Shown one piece after another: positions 24,323 to 33,129 of a stretch of 64,000 nt of DNA. Both the position numbers and the translations under genes were made by a program. This DNA comes from Betaproteobacteria bacterium GR16-43 (GTDB lineage Bacteria; Pseudomonadota; Gammaproteobacteria; Burkholderiales; Usitatibacteraceae), in the NCBI GenBank assembly GCA_001953215.1, contig CP019169.1, positions 930,001-994,000 on the forward strand, in the 5' to 3' direction. Below the pieces are notes generated by a model. The model saw only the letters and a list, made by a program, of their open reading frames with translations, had not been told where the DNA came from and did not search any database. The stretch's first letter is position 1. Each line of letters opens with the position of its first letter.

Positions 24323-26287
24323 ATGCACGACGCCCTGCCCGTAGCCCTGATCCTGCTAGGCGCCGCCGTCGCGGTCGTCGTGCTTTTCCGCAGGCTCTCG
24401 ATGCCCGCGATCCTGGGTTACCTGCTGGTGGGCGCCGTGATCGGCCCCAACGCGCTGGGCGTGGTTTCCGACACCGAGGACCGCCGCTACCTCGCCGAAT
24501 TCGGCGTGGTCTTCCTGATGTTCTCCGTGGGCCTGGAATTCAGCTTGCCCCAGCTGATGGGCATGCGCCGGATGGTCTTCGGACTGGGCTCGGCGCAGGT
24601 GATCCTCGTGATGGGGATCGTCACCACCATCGCGCACTTCGCGGGGCTCTCCTGGCAGACGGGCCTGGTGCTGGGCGGCGTGCTCGCGATGAGCTCCACG
24701 GCCATCGTCTCCAAGTGGCTCTCCGAGGCGGGCCAGCTCCAGTCGCCGCACGGACGGATGATCCTGGGCGTGCTGCTGTTCCAGGACCTCGCGGTGATCC
24801 CGCTGCTGATCCTGATCCCGGCGCTGGGCTTCCCCCCCGAGGCCCTGATGAACGAGCTGCTTTGGGGCCTCATCAAGGCCGCGATCGTCCTCGCGATCGT
24901 GCTGGTCGTGGGCCAGAAGGTCATGCGCCCGCTGTTCCACCTCGTGGCGCGCCAGAAATCCTCGGAACTCTTCGTCCTTTTCGTGCTGTTCGTGGCTCTC
25001 GGGCTCGCGTACGTGACGGAGCACGCGGGCCTGTCGCTCGCCCTCGGGGCCTTCCTCGCCGGCATGCTCATCTCGGAGACCGAGTACCGCTACCAGGTCG
25101 AGGACTACATCAAGCCGTTCCGCGACGTGCTGCTGGGGCTCTTCTTCGTGACCATCGGCATGCTGCTCGACATCCGCGCGGTGATCGAGCACTTCGTCCT
25201 CGTGGGGCTTGTGCTGGTCGGGCTGCTGGTGATGAACTTCGGCGTGGTCTACGCGCTCGGGCGCGCCTTCGACGCCAACAAGCCTTCGGCGTTGCGCGCC
25301 GCGCTGGCCCTCGCACCGGCGGGCGAGTTCGCCTTCGTGCTGCTCGCCCTCGCCTCGAAGACCGGCGGCTTCGACCCGGTCGTCCTGCAGGTCGTGCTGG
25401 CGGCCTCGCTGCTCTCGATGCTGCTTTCGCCCGTGCTGCTCACGCGCATGGAGCGCATCGTCCTGCACTTCGTCGAGAGCGAATGGACGCAGCGCGCGAT
25501 GGCGCTGCACACGCTCGCCCAGAAATCGATGGCCACGCGCGGGCACGTGATCGTGTGCGGCTACGGGCGCAGCGGGCAGGCGCTCGCGCGCTTCCTCGCG
25601 CGCGAGAAGCTCCCCGTGATCGCGCTCGACTCCGACCCGGAGCGCGTGCGCCAGGCCGCGGCGGCCGGCGACTCGGTGGTCTACGGCGACGCCTCGCGCC
25701 GCGAAGTGCTCGTGGCCGCCGCGATCTCGCGCGCCACGGCGGTGGTCGTGAGCTTCGCGGACACGCCGAAGGCGCTCGCGATCCTCGAGCACGTGCGCGA
25801 GATACGGCCGGAGTTGCCGGTCGTGGTCCGCACCTTCGACGACTCGGACGTGCGCCGGTTGAAGGACGCGGGCGCGGCCGAAGTCGTGGCCGAGGTGGTC
25901 GAAGGTTCCCTCATGCTCGCCACGCAGACGATGCTGCAGGTGGGCCTGCCGTTCGAAAAGGTGCTGGAAACGCTGCGGAGTGCGCGCGAAGAGCGCTACC
26001 AGCTCGTGCCCGGGTTCTTCCACGGCGCGACCGACGAGGGCTCCACCGCCGCGGGGCAGGAACGCCTGCGCACGATGGTCGTGGTGCGCGATGCGGCGTG
26101 CTGTGGGAAGGCCATCTCCACCCTGAGTCTTCCCAGGCTCGGCGTGACCCTCACGTCGATGCGCCGGCCCAATGTGGGCGAGGTCACGGCCCTGGATGAA
26201 GAGCGCCTGCGCGAAGGTGATGTGCTGGTGCTGATGGGTTCGAAGGAAGCGCTCGCGAAGGCCGAGATCCGCTTGCTGCAGGGCTGA
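24323..26287 (+). CDS. Monovalent cation:proton antiporter-2 (CPA2/KefB-like) with RCK domain
   Basis: Inner-membrane antiporter of 654 residues. About 12-13 membrane helices occupy residues 1-385, including VVFLMFSVGLEFSLPQL, LGGVLAMSSTAIVSKWLSE and the ion-binding LLFQDLAVIPLL. A TrkA-N/RCK nucleotide-binding domain starts at about 405 with GHVIVCGYGRSGQALARFL, and a TrkA-C domain covers about 565-654. These features fit K+/H+ antiporters of the KefB/KefC/YbaL group. Whether glutathione gates it cannot be told, and no KefF/KefG partner lies beside it. It is divergent from kdsD and convergent with the pseudopilin gene. Confidence 0.92.
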   Translation: MHDALPVALILLGAAVAVVVLFRRLSMPAILGYLLVGAVIGPNALGVVSDTEDRRYLAEFGVVFLMFSVGLEFSLPQLMGMRRMVFGLGSAQVILVMGIVTTIAHFAGLSWQTGLVLGGVLAMSSTAIVSKWLSEAGQLQSPHGRMILGVLLFQDLAVIPLLILIPALGFPPEALMNELLWGLIKAAIVLAIVLVVGQKVMRPLFHLVARQKSSELFVLFVLFVALGLAYVTEHAGLSLALGAFLAGMLISETEYRYQVEDYIKPFRDVLLGLFFVTIGMLLDIRAVIEHFVLVGLVLVGLLVMNFGVVYALGRAFDANKPSALRAALALAPAGEFAFVLLALASKTGGFDPVVLQVVLAASLLSMLLSPVLLTRMERIVLHFVESEWTQRAMALHTLAQKSMATRGHVIVCGYGRSGQALARFLAREKLPVIALDSDPERVRQAAAAGDSVVYGDASRREVLVAAAISRATAVVVSFADTPKALAILEHVREIRPELPVVVRTFDDSDVRRLKDAGAAEVVAEVVEGSLMLATQTMLQVGLPFEKVLETLRSAREERYQLVPGFFHGATDEGSTAAGQERLRTMVVVRDAACCGKAISTLSLPRLGVTLTSMRRPNVGEVTALDEERLREGDVLVLMGSKEALAKAEIRLLQG

Positions 26288-26291
26288 AATG

Positions 26292-26317
26292 AAAACGGCC
26301 CGCCGAAGCGGGCCGTC
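26292..26317 (-). terminator. Rho-independent terminator of the pseudopilin gene
   Basis: A nine-pair GC stem (ACGGCCCGC / GCGGGCCGT) with a four-base loop. On the minus strand it is followed by TTTTCATTTC. It lies about 20 bases after the pseudopilin stop codon, and could also act weakly on the converging antiporter message. Confidence 0.8.
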
Positions 26318-26335
26318 GGTGCACGTTGCCAGCGA

Positions 26336-27040
26336 TCAGAACGTGTAGCAGACGATGAAGGGCTGCGATTCGTAGCCGGTGACCGTAGTGATGTCGGTGG
26401 CCGCGGTCTTCACGGCCGATCCGTTCGCCACGGCGCGCATCGAACCCGTCGCGGTCTTGCCGTCGTCCATCTGGAGGTCGAGCTGCACGACGAACTTGCC
26501 GAGGATGCCGTCCGAGCAGATCTGGTAGGTGCCGGACATGCCGCTGATTTGGCCATCGACATCGGCGCGATAGCTGGAGAGTCCGACCATGCCGTTGAAC
26601 GCGTTCTTCGGCAGGAAATCCGCGCAGGTCGCGAGGTCGATGGGCATCGTGGTGCCGCCCGGCGCAAGCCCGGCGAGCCGCACCTGTTGCCAGAATTGCA
26701 TCGACTCGGCCGTGTAGGTGCCCGTCGCGCAAGAGTTCCAGCTGCCCTCGATCACGCCGTTGCCGTTGCCGTTGGTCGGTGCCGGCGTGGCGCCCGTCAA
26801 ATGGCCGACGGCCGAAAGATCGTCGCCCGGAAGCGCGCGGAATTTGTCCTGGTAGCCGTAGACGAACGTGGGGATGGTGCGGAAGTCGCCCGCGACCGCC
26901 TTCACCTTCGCGCTGTTGATCAGTTCCTGGCCCTTCAGGATGCCGCCGAGCAGCAGGCCGATGATCACGAGGACGATGGCGATCTCGACCAGCGTGAAGC
27001 CCGACTGCTGGGACTTGGGGGAGCGTTTCTGGGTCTTCAT
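26336..27040 (-). CDS. Type IV pilin-like / prepilin-type protein
   Basis: A 234-residue prepilin. The basic leader of about 13 residues ends at a Gly before FTLVEIAIVLVIIGLLLGG, the class III cleavage site, with Glu5 of the mature protein present, so it should be processed by PilD and assembled into a pilus or pseudopilus. The C-terminal domain has YQDKFRALPGDD and NGNGNGVIEGSW, features common in minor pilin-like proteins of Betaproteobacteria. Two late cysteines (CSDG and the CYTF end) could form a disulfide loop. A strong sigma-54 promoter lies upstream and a terminator downstream, so it is a one-gene unit. Confidence 0.88.
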   Translation of the reverse strand: MKTQKRSPKSQQSGFTLVEIAIVLVIIGLLLGGILKGQELINSAKVKAVAGDFRTIPTFVYGYQDKFRALPGDDLSAVGHLTGATPAPTNGNGNGVIEGSWNSCATGTYTAESMQFWQQVRLAGLAPGGTTMPIDLATCADFLPKNAFNGMVGLSSYRADVDGQISGMSGTYQICSDGILGKFVVQLDLQMDDGKTATGSMRAVANGSAVKTAATDITTVTGYESQPFIVCYTF

Positions 27041-27084
27041 TTTGGATACCTCTCCGGGTGCGTGTGCCTTGGTAGCCTCTATTG

Positions 27085-27100
27085 AGCAAGCCGTGTGCCA
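27085..27100 (-). promoter_or_regulatory. Sigma-54 (-24/-12) promoter of the pilin-like gene
   Basis: On the minus strand TGGCAC-ACGGC-TTGCT matches the RpoN consensus, with GG and GC exactly ten bases apart. It sits 45 bases before the pilin ATG, giving a leader of about 33 bases. An overlapping TTGACA just upstream could be a sigma-70 -35 but has no good -10. The remaining gap up to about 27252 has no other clear signal; an enhancer site for a PilR-like activator would be expected there. Confidence 0.8.
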
Positions 27101-27252
27101 CTACTGTCAATCCTAATCCCGTCAAGGACTTATGGCAATTTCCCGGGTTTGACGGAGCGCCGGGCCGTCTCGCCTGTCGAGATGTCGCACAGGACCTGTC
27201 CGGCATCCGAACACTCCGCTATCCTCCCCGCACCCCCTCCGGCGCGCCCCGC

Positions 27253-28965
27253 TTGGCCTCTTCCGCACCCCTGAAGCATCGCATCACGCGCGCGCTCTCG
27301 GCCTCGCGGCCCTGGGTCGTGCTCGCGATGCTGCTGGCGTTGCACGCCGCGCTGGTGGCCACCCCCGGCGGCGATTTCCAGCGCACGTGGCTCATGGTGC
27401 ATTTCGGCCTTTTCCTGCTGTGGCAGCCGTTCTTCGCGACCGAACGCGAGCTGGACCGGCCTTCGGTGGCGGTGCTGCTCGCCCTCACCGCGGCCATCCT
27501 CTGGTTCCTCGCCGGCTGGATGATCGTCACGTGGATGGTGCTGTTGCTGGGCGTGCTGGGCGGGAAAGTCTTCACGGTGCGCAGGGCGAAGGCCGGGCGG
27601 TTCTTCTTCCTCGTCGCGTTCACCTACCTGCTCGCGATGCTGCTGCTATGGGCGGTGCCGACGCTGATCCTTCCCGAGCAGCCGGTCCCGGAGCCCGTTG
27701 CGCAGCTCGCGCGGATCTTCCTGCCGATCCTGCTGGCCCTGCTGCTGCTCTCTCCCTCGGCGCCGAGCGACGAGCCCGCGCAGGTCTTCGATTTTTTCTA
27801 CGCGGTGCTGGTCTTCCAGCTGGTCGTGATGCTGGTGCTGGGTTCGCTCGCGCTCATGCGCTTCACCGCGGACCGCTACTTCCCGTCGGTCGCGCTCACG
27901 ATGGTGTCGCTCGGCATCGCGCTCTTCATCCTCGCGGTGCTGTGGAGCCCGCGCGGCGGCTTCGGGGGACTGCGCACGTCGTTCTCGCGCTACCTGCTCT
28001 CGGTGGGCATGCCGTTCGAGCTGTGGATGCGGCGCGTGGCGGAGATCGCCGAGTCCGAGCCCGATTCGCGCCGCTTCCTCGAGTTGGCACTCAAGGAAGT
28101 CGCGGCCTTCCCGTGGATGCGCGGCGGGCAATGGCGCTCGCCCGAGGGCGAGGGGCGCTTCGGCGATTCCGAGGGCTTCCCCTCCACGTTCCGGTACCAC
28201 GAGCTGGAGCTCACCTTCCAGACGGGCGTGCGCCTCTCGCCGGCCCTGTTCCTCCACATGCGGCTGCTGGCACAAGTGGTCGGCGAGTTCTACGAGGGCA
28301 AGCGGCGCGAGAGCGCGATGAAGCGCAACGCCTACCTCGAAGCCGTGCACGAGACCGGCGCGCGCCTCACGCACGACATCAAGAACCTGCTGCAGTCGCT
28401 CTACGCGTTGACCTCCGCGGCGCCGAAGTCGCCCGCGGAGGGCTACGACGGCCTGCTGCAGCGCCAGTTGCCGCAGCTCACCCACCGCCTGCACGCCACG
28501 CTGGAAAAGCTGCGCGAGCCGGACCTGCTCACGCACGACCCGGCGATCGATGCCGGCGAATGGTGGGACGACGTGCGGCGGCGGCTCGCGGAGAGCGAGG
28601 TCGCGCTCGAGGATCGCATTGCACCGGGCGCCGAGTTGCCCGCGGCGCTTTTCGACAGCGTGCTCGAAAACTGCCTCGACAACGCGCGCGCCAAACGCGA
28701 ACGCGAGCCGGCCACGCGCATCACGGTCGCTCTCGAAGCGACGCGCGAGTCGGTGTGGCTGGAGGTTCGCGACACCGGGCGCGCGATCCCGGAGCCGATC
28801 GCGGCCCGCCTGCTGCAGGAACCGATCGAGAGGGCGCGCGGCAGCGGGCTTTCCATCGGCCTCTACCAGGCCGCGCGCCAGGCGAAGGCCGCGGGGTTCA
28901 CGCTGGTACTACGCTCGAACGTCGACGGCGAAGTGGCCTTCCGGCTCACCGGCTCTTCAGGCTGA
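27253..28965 (+). CDS. Membrane sensor histidine kinase (HDIKN type)
   Basis: About 570 residues. The N-terminal part has seven or eight hydrophobic helices (to about residue 235) with little periplasmic loop. A soluble linker follows, then the phospho-acceptor region ARLTHDIKNLLQSL (His about 374) and a C-terminal ATPase domain with FDSVLENCLDNARAKRE (N box) and VRDTGRAIPEP (G1), then GSGLSIGLYQAARQAKAAG. No response regulator gene is next to it. No ATG fits: TTG at 27253 is the preferred start, while a longer TTG start at 27082 would run over the sigma-54 promoter. The divergent pilin gene suggests, but does not prove, a PilS-like role. The last nine bases overlap rfbD. Confidence 0.8.
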   Translation: MASSAPLKHRITRALSASRPWVVLAMLLALHAALVATPGGDFQRTWLMVHFGLFLLWQPFFATERELDRPSVAVLLALTAAILWFLAGWMIVTWMVLLLGVLGGKVFTVRRAKAGRFFFLVAFTYLLAMLLLWAVPTLILPEQPVPEPVAQLARIFLPILLALLLLSPSAPSDEPAQVFDFFYAVLVFQLVVMLVLGSLALMRFTADRYFPSVALTMVSLGIALFILAVLWSPRGGFGGLRTSFSRYLLSVGMPFELWMRRVAEIAESEPDSRRFLELALKEVAAFPWMRGGQWRSPEGEGRFGDSEGFPSTFRYHELELTFQTGVRLSPALFLHMRLLAQVVGEFYEGKRRESAMKRNAYLEAVHETGARLTHDIKNLLQSLYALTSAAPKSPAEGYDGLLQRQLPQLTHRLHATLEKLREPDLLTHDPAIDAGEWWDDVRRRLAESEVALEDRIAPGAELPAALFDSVLENCLDNARAKREREPATRITVALEATRESVWLEVRDTGRAIPEPIAARLLQEPIERARGSGLSIGLYQAARQAKAAGFTLVLRSNVDGEVAFRLTGSSG

Positions 28966-29841
28966 GGCGAGCTTTCGCAGCACTTCGTCGAGCGCCACGT
29001 CCCAGGGTTCGAGCGCAATGCCGAACGCCTGGACCAGCTTCGCATTCGACAGGCGCGAATTCTCCGGCCTGCGCACCGGCGTGGGGTACTCGGCGCTCGG
29101 AATGGCGATCACGCGCGGCACCTTCGAGCCGGGATGCAACGCGGCCTGCCGCTCGAAGATCGCGCGCGCAAAGCCCCACCACGTGACTTCGCCCGCGGCG
29201 GAGCAGTGATACACACCCTTCGCGGCACGCAAGCTCGCGTCGTCTCGCGCAAGCAATGCATCGACCGCGCGAGCCAGTTGCAGCGCGGACGTGGGCGCCC
29301 CGTGCTGGTCGTCGACCACGCGCAATTCGTCGCGGGTCTTCGCGGCATTGAGCATCGTGAGCAGGAAGTTCTTGCCGCGCGGGCCGTAGACCCAGCTCGT
29401 GCGCAGGATCACGTGGTCCGCCCCGCTCGCCGCGAGCGCTTGTTCGCCCTCGAGCTTCGTGGCGCCGTAGGTGCCGAGCGGACGGACGGGATCGGTCTCG
29501 ACGTAGGGCGAGTCCTTCGTGCCGTCGAAGACGTAATCGGTGGAGAAGTGGATGACCACGGCGCCCACACGCTTCGCCGCCGCGCCGATGGCGCCCGGAG
29601 CCACGGCGTTCACGGCTCGCGCGGCATCGGCGTCGGTTTCGGCGCGATCGACCGCGGTGTAGGCACCGGCATTCACGACGACGTGCGGTTTCGCCGCATC
29701 GATCACGGCGGCGATGCGGGCGGAATCGGCGAGGTCGAGCGTCGAGCGATCGTGCGCGAGGACTTCGCACGTGCCCGACAGCCGCTCGACCACCGCGGCG
29801 CCGACCTGCCCGCCGGCGCCCGTCACCAGCACGCGCTTCAC
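28957..29841 (-). CDS. rfbD: dTDP-4-dehydrorhamnose reductase
   Basis: Final step of dTDP-L-rhamnose synthesis, using NAD(P)H. The protein has 294 residues from GTG at 29841, whose GTGA overlaps the rfbC stop codon. The Rossmann motif LVTGAGGQVG is at the N-terminus, the catalytic YxxxK is YGATKLEGE with the upstream STDYVFDG, and RTSWVYGPRGKNF follows, all typical of the RfbD/RmlD family. It is the last gene of the GT2-rfbB-rfbA-rfbC-rfbD operon and converges on the sensor kinase gene. Confidence 0.95.
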   Translation of the reverse strand: MKRVLVTGAGGQVGAAVVERLSGTCEVLAHDRSTLDLADSARIAAVIDAAKPHVVVNAGAYTAVDRAETDADAARAVNAVAPGAIGAAAKRVGAVVIHFSTDYVFDGTKDSPYVETDPVRPLGTYGATKLEGEQALAASGADHVILRTSWVYGPRGKNFLLTMLNAAKTRDELRVVDDQHGAPTSALQLARAVDALLARDDASLRAAKGVYHCSAAGEVTWWGFARAIFERQAALHPGSKVPRVIAIPSAEYPTPVRRPENSRLSNAKLVQAFGIALEPWDVALDEVLRKLASA

Positions 29842-30383
29842 GGGTAGGTCTCGGCCTGCGCCAGCGGAGTGCCTGCGGCGTCGTTGGCCTTCAGCAGCGG
29901 GGCACCATCGAGCGGCCACGCGATGCCGAGCGCCGGATCGTTCCAGAGCAACGTGCGTTCGTGCGCGGGCGCGTAGTAGTCGGTCGTCTTGTAGAGGAAG
30001 TCCGCGCTCTCGGACGTGACCACGAAGCCGTGCGCGAATCCCGCGGGCACCCAGAGCATGCGGCGGTTGGCTTCGGAGAGGGCGACGCCGAAGCTGCGAC
30101 CGAACGTGGGCGAGGAGCGGCGCAGGTCCACGGCAACGTCGTAGACCTCGCCCGCGGTGACGCGTACGAGCTTTCCCTGCGGTTGCTGGATTTGATAGTG
30201 CAAACCGCGCAGCACGCCCTTCGCCGAACGCGAGTGGTTGTCCTGCACGAAGCGCACGTCGGTGCCCGCGGCCGCGTTGAAGGCCTTCTCGTTCCAGCTC
30301 TCGAAGAAGAAGCCGCGGGCATCGCCGAAGACCTTCGGCTCGAGGAGGAGCACGCCCGGCAGGTTGGTCGCGACGACGTTCAA
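29838..30383 (-). CDS. rfbC: dTDP-4-dehydrorhamnose 3,5-epimerase
   Basis: Epimerises C3 and C5 of dTDP-4-keto-6-deoxyglucose. The protein has 181 residues. The start is TTG at 30383, placed so that TTGA overlaps the rfbA stop codon; no ATG or GTG precedes the conserved N-terminal [20 protein letters not shown]. The catalytic His lies in LRGLHYQIQ and the conserved Tyr in [10 protein letters not shown], with [10 protein letters not shown] between. Part of the rhamnose operon. Confidence 0.95.
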   Translation of the reverse strand: MNVVATNLPGVLLLEPKVFGDARGFFFESWNEKAFNAAAGTDVRFVQDNHSRSAKGVLRGLHYQIQQPQGKLVRVTAGEVYDVAVDLRRSSPTFGRSFGVALSEANRRMLWVPAGFAHGFVVTSESADFLYKTTDYYAPAHERTLLWNDPALGIAWPLDGAPLLKANDAAGTPLAQAETYP

Positions 30384-31261
30384 AACACGCGGTCCTGGAG
30401 AATGTCGAGGAGGTATTCGCCGTAGGCGTTCTTGCGCATCGGCGCGGCGAGGCGCTCGAGCTGGGCGGCGTCGATGTAGCCGCAGCGGTAGGCGATTTCC
30501 TCGGGGCAGGCAATCTTCAAGCCCTGCCGCCGCTCGATCGTCTCGATGAAGTGCGCGGCCTCCAGCAGGCTCTCGTGCGTGCCGGTGTCGAGCCACGCGC
30601 TGCCGCGGCCCATCACCTCGACCGTGAGCGCCCCGCGCTTCAGGTACTCGCGGTTCACGTCGGTGATCTCCAGCTCGCCGCGCGGCGAAGGCTTGAGGTT
30701 CGCGGCGATGTCGCACACCTGGGTGTCGTAGTAGTAGAGGCCGGTCACGGCGTAGCGCGACTTCGGCGCCGCGGGTTTCTCCTCGATGGAGACCGCCGTG
30801 CCCTTCGCGTCGAACTCCACCACGCCGTAGCGTTCGGGATCCTTCACCGGATAGGCGAACACGGTGGCCCCGGACGTGGTGCCGTTCGCGCGTTGCAGCG
30901 ATTCGCCGAGGTCGTGGCCGTGGAAGATGTTGTCTCCGAGAATGAGGCACGACGGATTCGCGCCCACGAACGAACGCCCGATGATGAAAGCCTGCGCCAG
31001 CCCCTCGGGCTTCGGCTGCACCGCGTAGGAAAGCGAAAGGCCCCACTCGCGCCCGTCGCCCAGCAGCTCGGCGAAGCGCGGCGTGTCCTGCGGCGTGGAG
31101 ATGAGCAGGATCTCGCGGATGCCCGAGAGCATCAGCGTCGAGAGCGGGTAGTAGACCATCGGCTTGTCGTACACCGGCAGCAGCTGCTTCGAGACCACGC
31201 GCGTGGCCGGGTAGAGCCGCGTGCCCGAGCCTCCCGCGAGGATGATGCCCTTGCGATCCAT
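30380..31261 (-). CDS. rfbA: Glucose-1-phosphate thymidylyltransferase
   Basis: Makes dTDP-glucose from glucose 1-phosphate and dTTP. It has 293 residues from the ATG at 31261, starting [18 protein letters not shown], the family's nucleotide-binding signature, followed by [18 protein letters not shown]. The later [11 protein letters not shown] and the [11 protein letters not shown]-type end ([15 protein letters not shown]) are conserved. Longer in-frame starts lie inside rfbB and are rejected. The ATG shares one base with the rfbB stop codon. Confidence 0.96.
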   Translation of the reverse strand: MDRKGIILAGGSGTRLYPATRVVSKQLLPVYDKPMVYYPLSTLMLSGIREILLISTPQDTPRFAELLGDGREWGLSLSYAVQPKPEGLAQAFIIGRSFVGANPSCLILGDNIFHGHDLGESLQRANGTTSGATVFAYPVKDPERYGVVEFDAKGTAVSIEEKPAAPKSRYAVTGLYYYDTQVCDIAANLKPSPRGELEITDVNREYLKRGALTVEVMGRGSAWLDTGTHESLLEAAHFIETIERRQGLKIACPEEIAYRCGYIDAAQLERLAAPMRKNAYGEYLLDILQDRVF

Positions 31262-32325
31262 CACGAAATCCTCTCGGTGTAGTTCTTCTCGATCCAGTGG
31301 CGGTACTCGCCGCTCTTCACGTTGGCCACCCACGCGGCGTTGTCGAGGTACCAGCGCACGGTCTTCGCAAGGCCCGTCTCGAACGACTCGCGCGGCCTCC
31401 AGCCCAGCTCCACCTGGAGCTTGCGGCTGTCGATGGCGTAGCGGCGATCGTGGCCCGGGCGATCGGCGACATACGTGATCAGCGCGCGGTGGCCGCCCGC
31501 GCGCGGGCGTTCCCGGTCGAGGATGTCGCAGAGCGTGTGCACGACCTCGAGGTTGCGCTTCTCCGCGTTGCCGCCCACGTTGTAGACCTCGCCCACGCGG
31601 CCGCCGTCGAGCACCTTGCGGATCGCCTCGCAGTGGTCGGCCACATAGAGCCAGTCACGCACCTGGCGGCCGTCGCCGTAGACCGGCAGCGGCTTGCCCT
31701 CGAGCGCGTTGGAGATCATCAACGGCACGAGCTTCTCGGGGAATTGCAGCGGACCGTAGTTGTTCGAGCAGTTCGTCGTGAGGACGGGCAGGCCGTACGT
31801 GTGGTGGTATGCGCGCACCAGGTGGTCCGAGCCTGCCTTCGAGGCCGAGTACGGGCTGTTGGGCGCATAGGCCGTCGTTTCCGAGAACGCAGGGTCGGAT
31901 TCGCCGAGGCTGCCGTACACCTCGTCGGTGGAAACGTGCACGAAGCGGAACGCCTGCTTCGCCGAGGGCACGAGGGCACCCCAGTACGCGCGCACGGCTT
32001 CCAGCAGCGTGAAGGTGCCGACGATGTTGGTGCGGATGAAATCGCCGGGGCCGTGGATCGAGCGGTCGACGTGGCTCTCGGCGGCGAAGTGCACGATCGC
32101 GCGCGGCGCATGCTCCTTCAACAACGCGTCGAGGACTTCGCGGTCGCCGATGTCGGCGCGCACGAAGCGGTGGCGCGCATCCTTCGCCACGCTCGCCAGG
32201 TTCGCGAGGTTGCCCGCGTAGGTGAGCTTGTCCAGGTTCACCACGGGCTCGCCCGCGTGCGCCAGCCAGTCGAGGACGAAATTGGAGCCGATGAAGCCGG
32301 CGCCGCCGGTTACGAGAATCGTCAT
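31261..32325 (-). CDS. rfbB: dTDP-glucose 4,6-dehydratase
   Basis: NAD-dependent conversion of dTDP-glucose to the 4-keto-6-deoxy sugar. The protein has 354 residues. The Rossmann motif [12 protein letters not shown] is at the N-terminus. The catalytic residues lie in [10 protein letters not shown] (with the DE pair) and [11 protein letters not shown] (YxxxK). [17 protein letters not shown] and [12 protein letters not shown] follow. The ATG overlaps the glycosyltransferase stop codon by four bases. Confidence 0.97.
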   Translation of the reverse strand: MTILVTGGAGFIGSNFVLDWLAHAGEPVVNLDKLTYAGNLANLASVAKDARHRFVRADIGDREVLDALLKEHAPRAIVHFAAESHVDRSIHGPGDFIRTNIVGTFTLLEAVRAYWGALVPSAKQAFRFVHVSTDEVYGSLGESDPAFSETTAYAPNSPYSASKAGSDHLVRAYHHTYGLPVLTTNCSNNYGPLQFPEKLVPLMISNALEGKPLPVYGDGRQVRDWLYVADHCEAIRKVLDGGRVGEVYNVGGNAEKRNLEVVHTLCDILDRERPRAGGHRALITYVADRPGHDRRYAIDSRKLQVELGWRPRESFETGLAKTVRWYLDNAAWVANVKSGEYRHWIEKNYTERIS

Positions 32326-33077
32326 CGCGAGGCCTTCTGCAGTTCGAGGAGCTTCAGGTATTTGTGGAAGGTGTTGTTGCAGCCGATGGCCACGTGGGCG
32401 AAGCCCGGCGCGCCGTCGAGGAAGCCGAACTTGAAGAAGTAGAACTTCACGAAGCGCACCGCCGGGTTCACGAACAACCGCCACGCATTCGCGCGCACGC
32501 CCTGCTTGAAGAGCGCCTCCGCGTGGAGCGAGGTGTAGCGGTTCTGCTTGGCGAGGTAGGTCGCGATGTCCTCGGCGGAGTCGTGCAGCAGGTCCCCGGT
32601 GAGGCGCGCGACCTGCGAGGTGGTGAGCACGGCTTCGTGGACTTCGTCGTTGGACCAGCTCGCGTGGGCCCGGTGGAAGAGGCGCAGCGTCCAGTCCGGA
32701 TAGCCCTCGCCGTGCTTGAGCCACACGCCCAGGAAGCGGTTGCGGCGAGCGAGGCGATACGCGTTGCAGCGCGGCTTGGCCATCTCGGCGCGGATCGTCG
32801 CGGCCAGGGCTTCGGTCACGCGCTCGTCCACGTCCAGGCACAACACCCAGTCGTGCTTCGCGCCCTGCACCGCGAACTGCTTCTGCCGCCCGAAGCCCTG
32901 CCATTCGTGGACGACCACGCGCGCGCCCTCGCGCTCGGCGATGGCGACGGTCGCGTCGGTGCTGCCCGAGTCGACCACGAGGACCTCGGCGGCGAAACGC
33001 ACGCTGGCGAGGCACTCGCCGATCTGGCTCGCGGCATCCTTCGCGATGATGCAGACGGTGAGGGGAAGTGGGTCCAT
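32322..33077 (-). CDS. Family 2 glycosyltransferase (WaaE/KdtX-like)
   Basis: A cytoplasmic-face glycosyltransferase of 251 residues with a GT-A fold. The N-terminus [20 protein letters not shown], the [10 protein letters not shown] nucleotide-sugar motif and the DVDE metal-binding motif (CLDVDERV) are intact, and [13 protein letters not shown] follows. The pattern fits the WaaE/KdtX group of LPS-core beta-glucosyltransferases, which fits the neighbouring waaC-waaA genes, but the sugar donated cannot be read. It heads the rhamnose operon and is divergent from waaC by 52 bases. Confidence 0.88.
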   Translation of the reverse strand: MDPLPLTVCIIAKDAASQIGECLASVRFAAEVLVVDSGSTDATVAIAEREGARVVVHEWQGFGRQKQFAVQGAKHDWVLCLDVDERVTEALAATIRAEMAKPRCNAYRLARRNRFLGVWLKHGEGYPDWTLRLFHRAHASWSNDEVHEAVLTTSQVARLTGDLLHDSAEDIATYLAKQNRYTSLHAEALFKQGVRANAWRLFVNPAVRFVKFYFFKFGFLDGAPGFAHVAIGCNNTFHKYLKLLELQKASR

Positions 33078-33129
33078 GGCAAAAGCGCCGTATTTTACCT
33101 TGAGCGGCCGCTCGCCCTTAGAATGCGCC

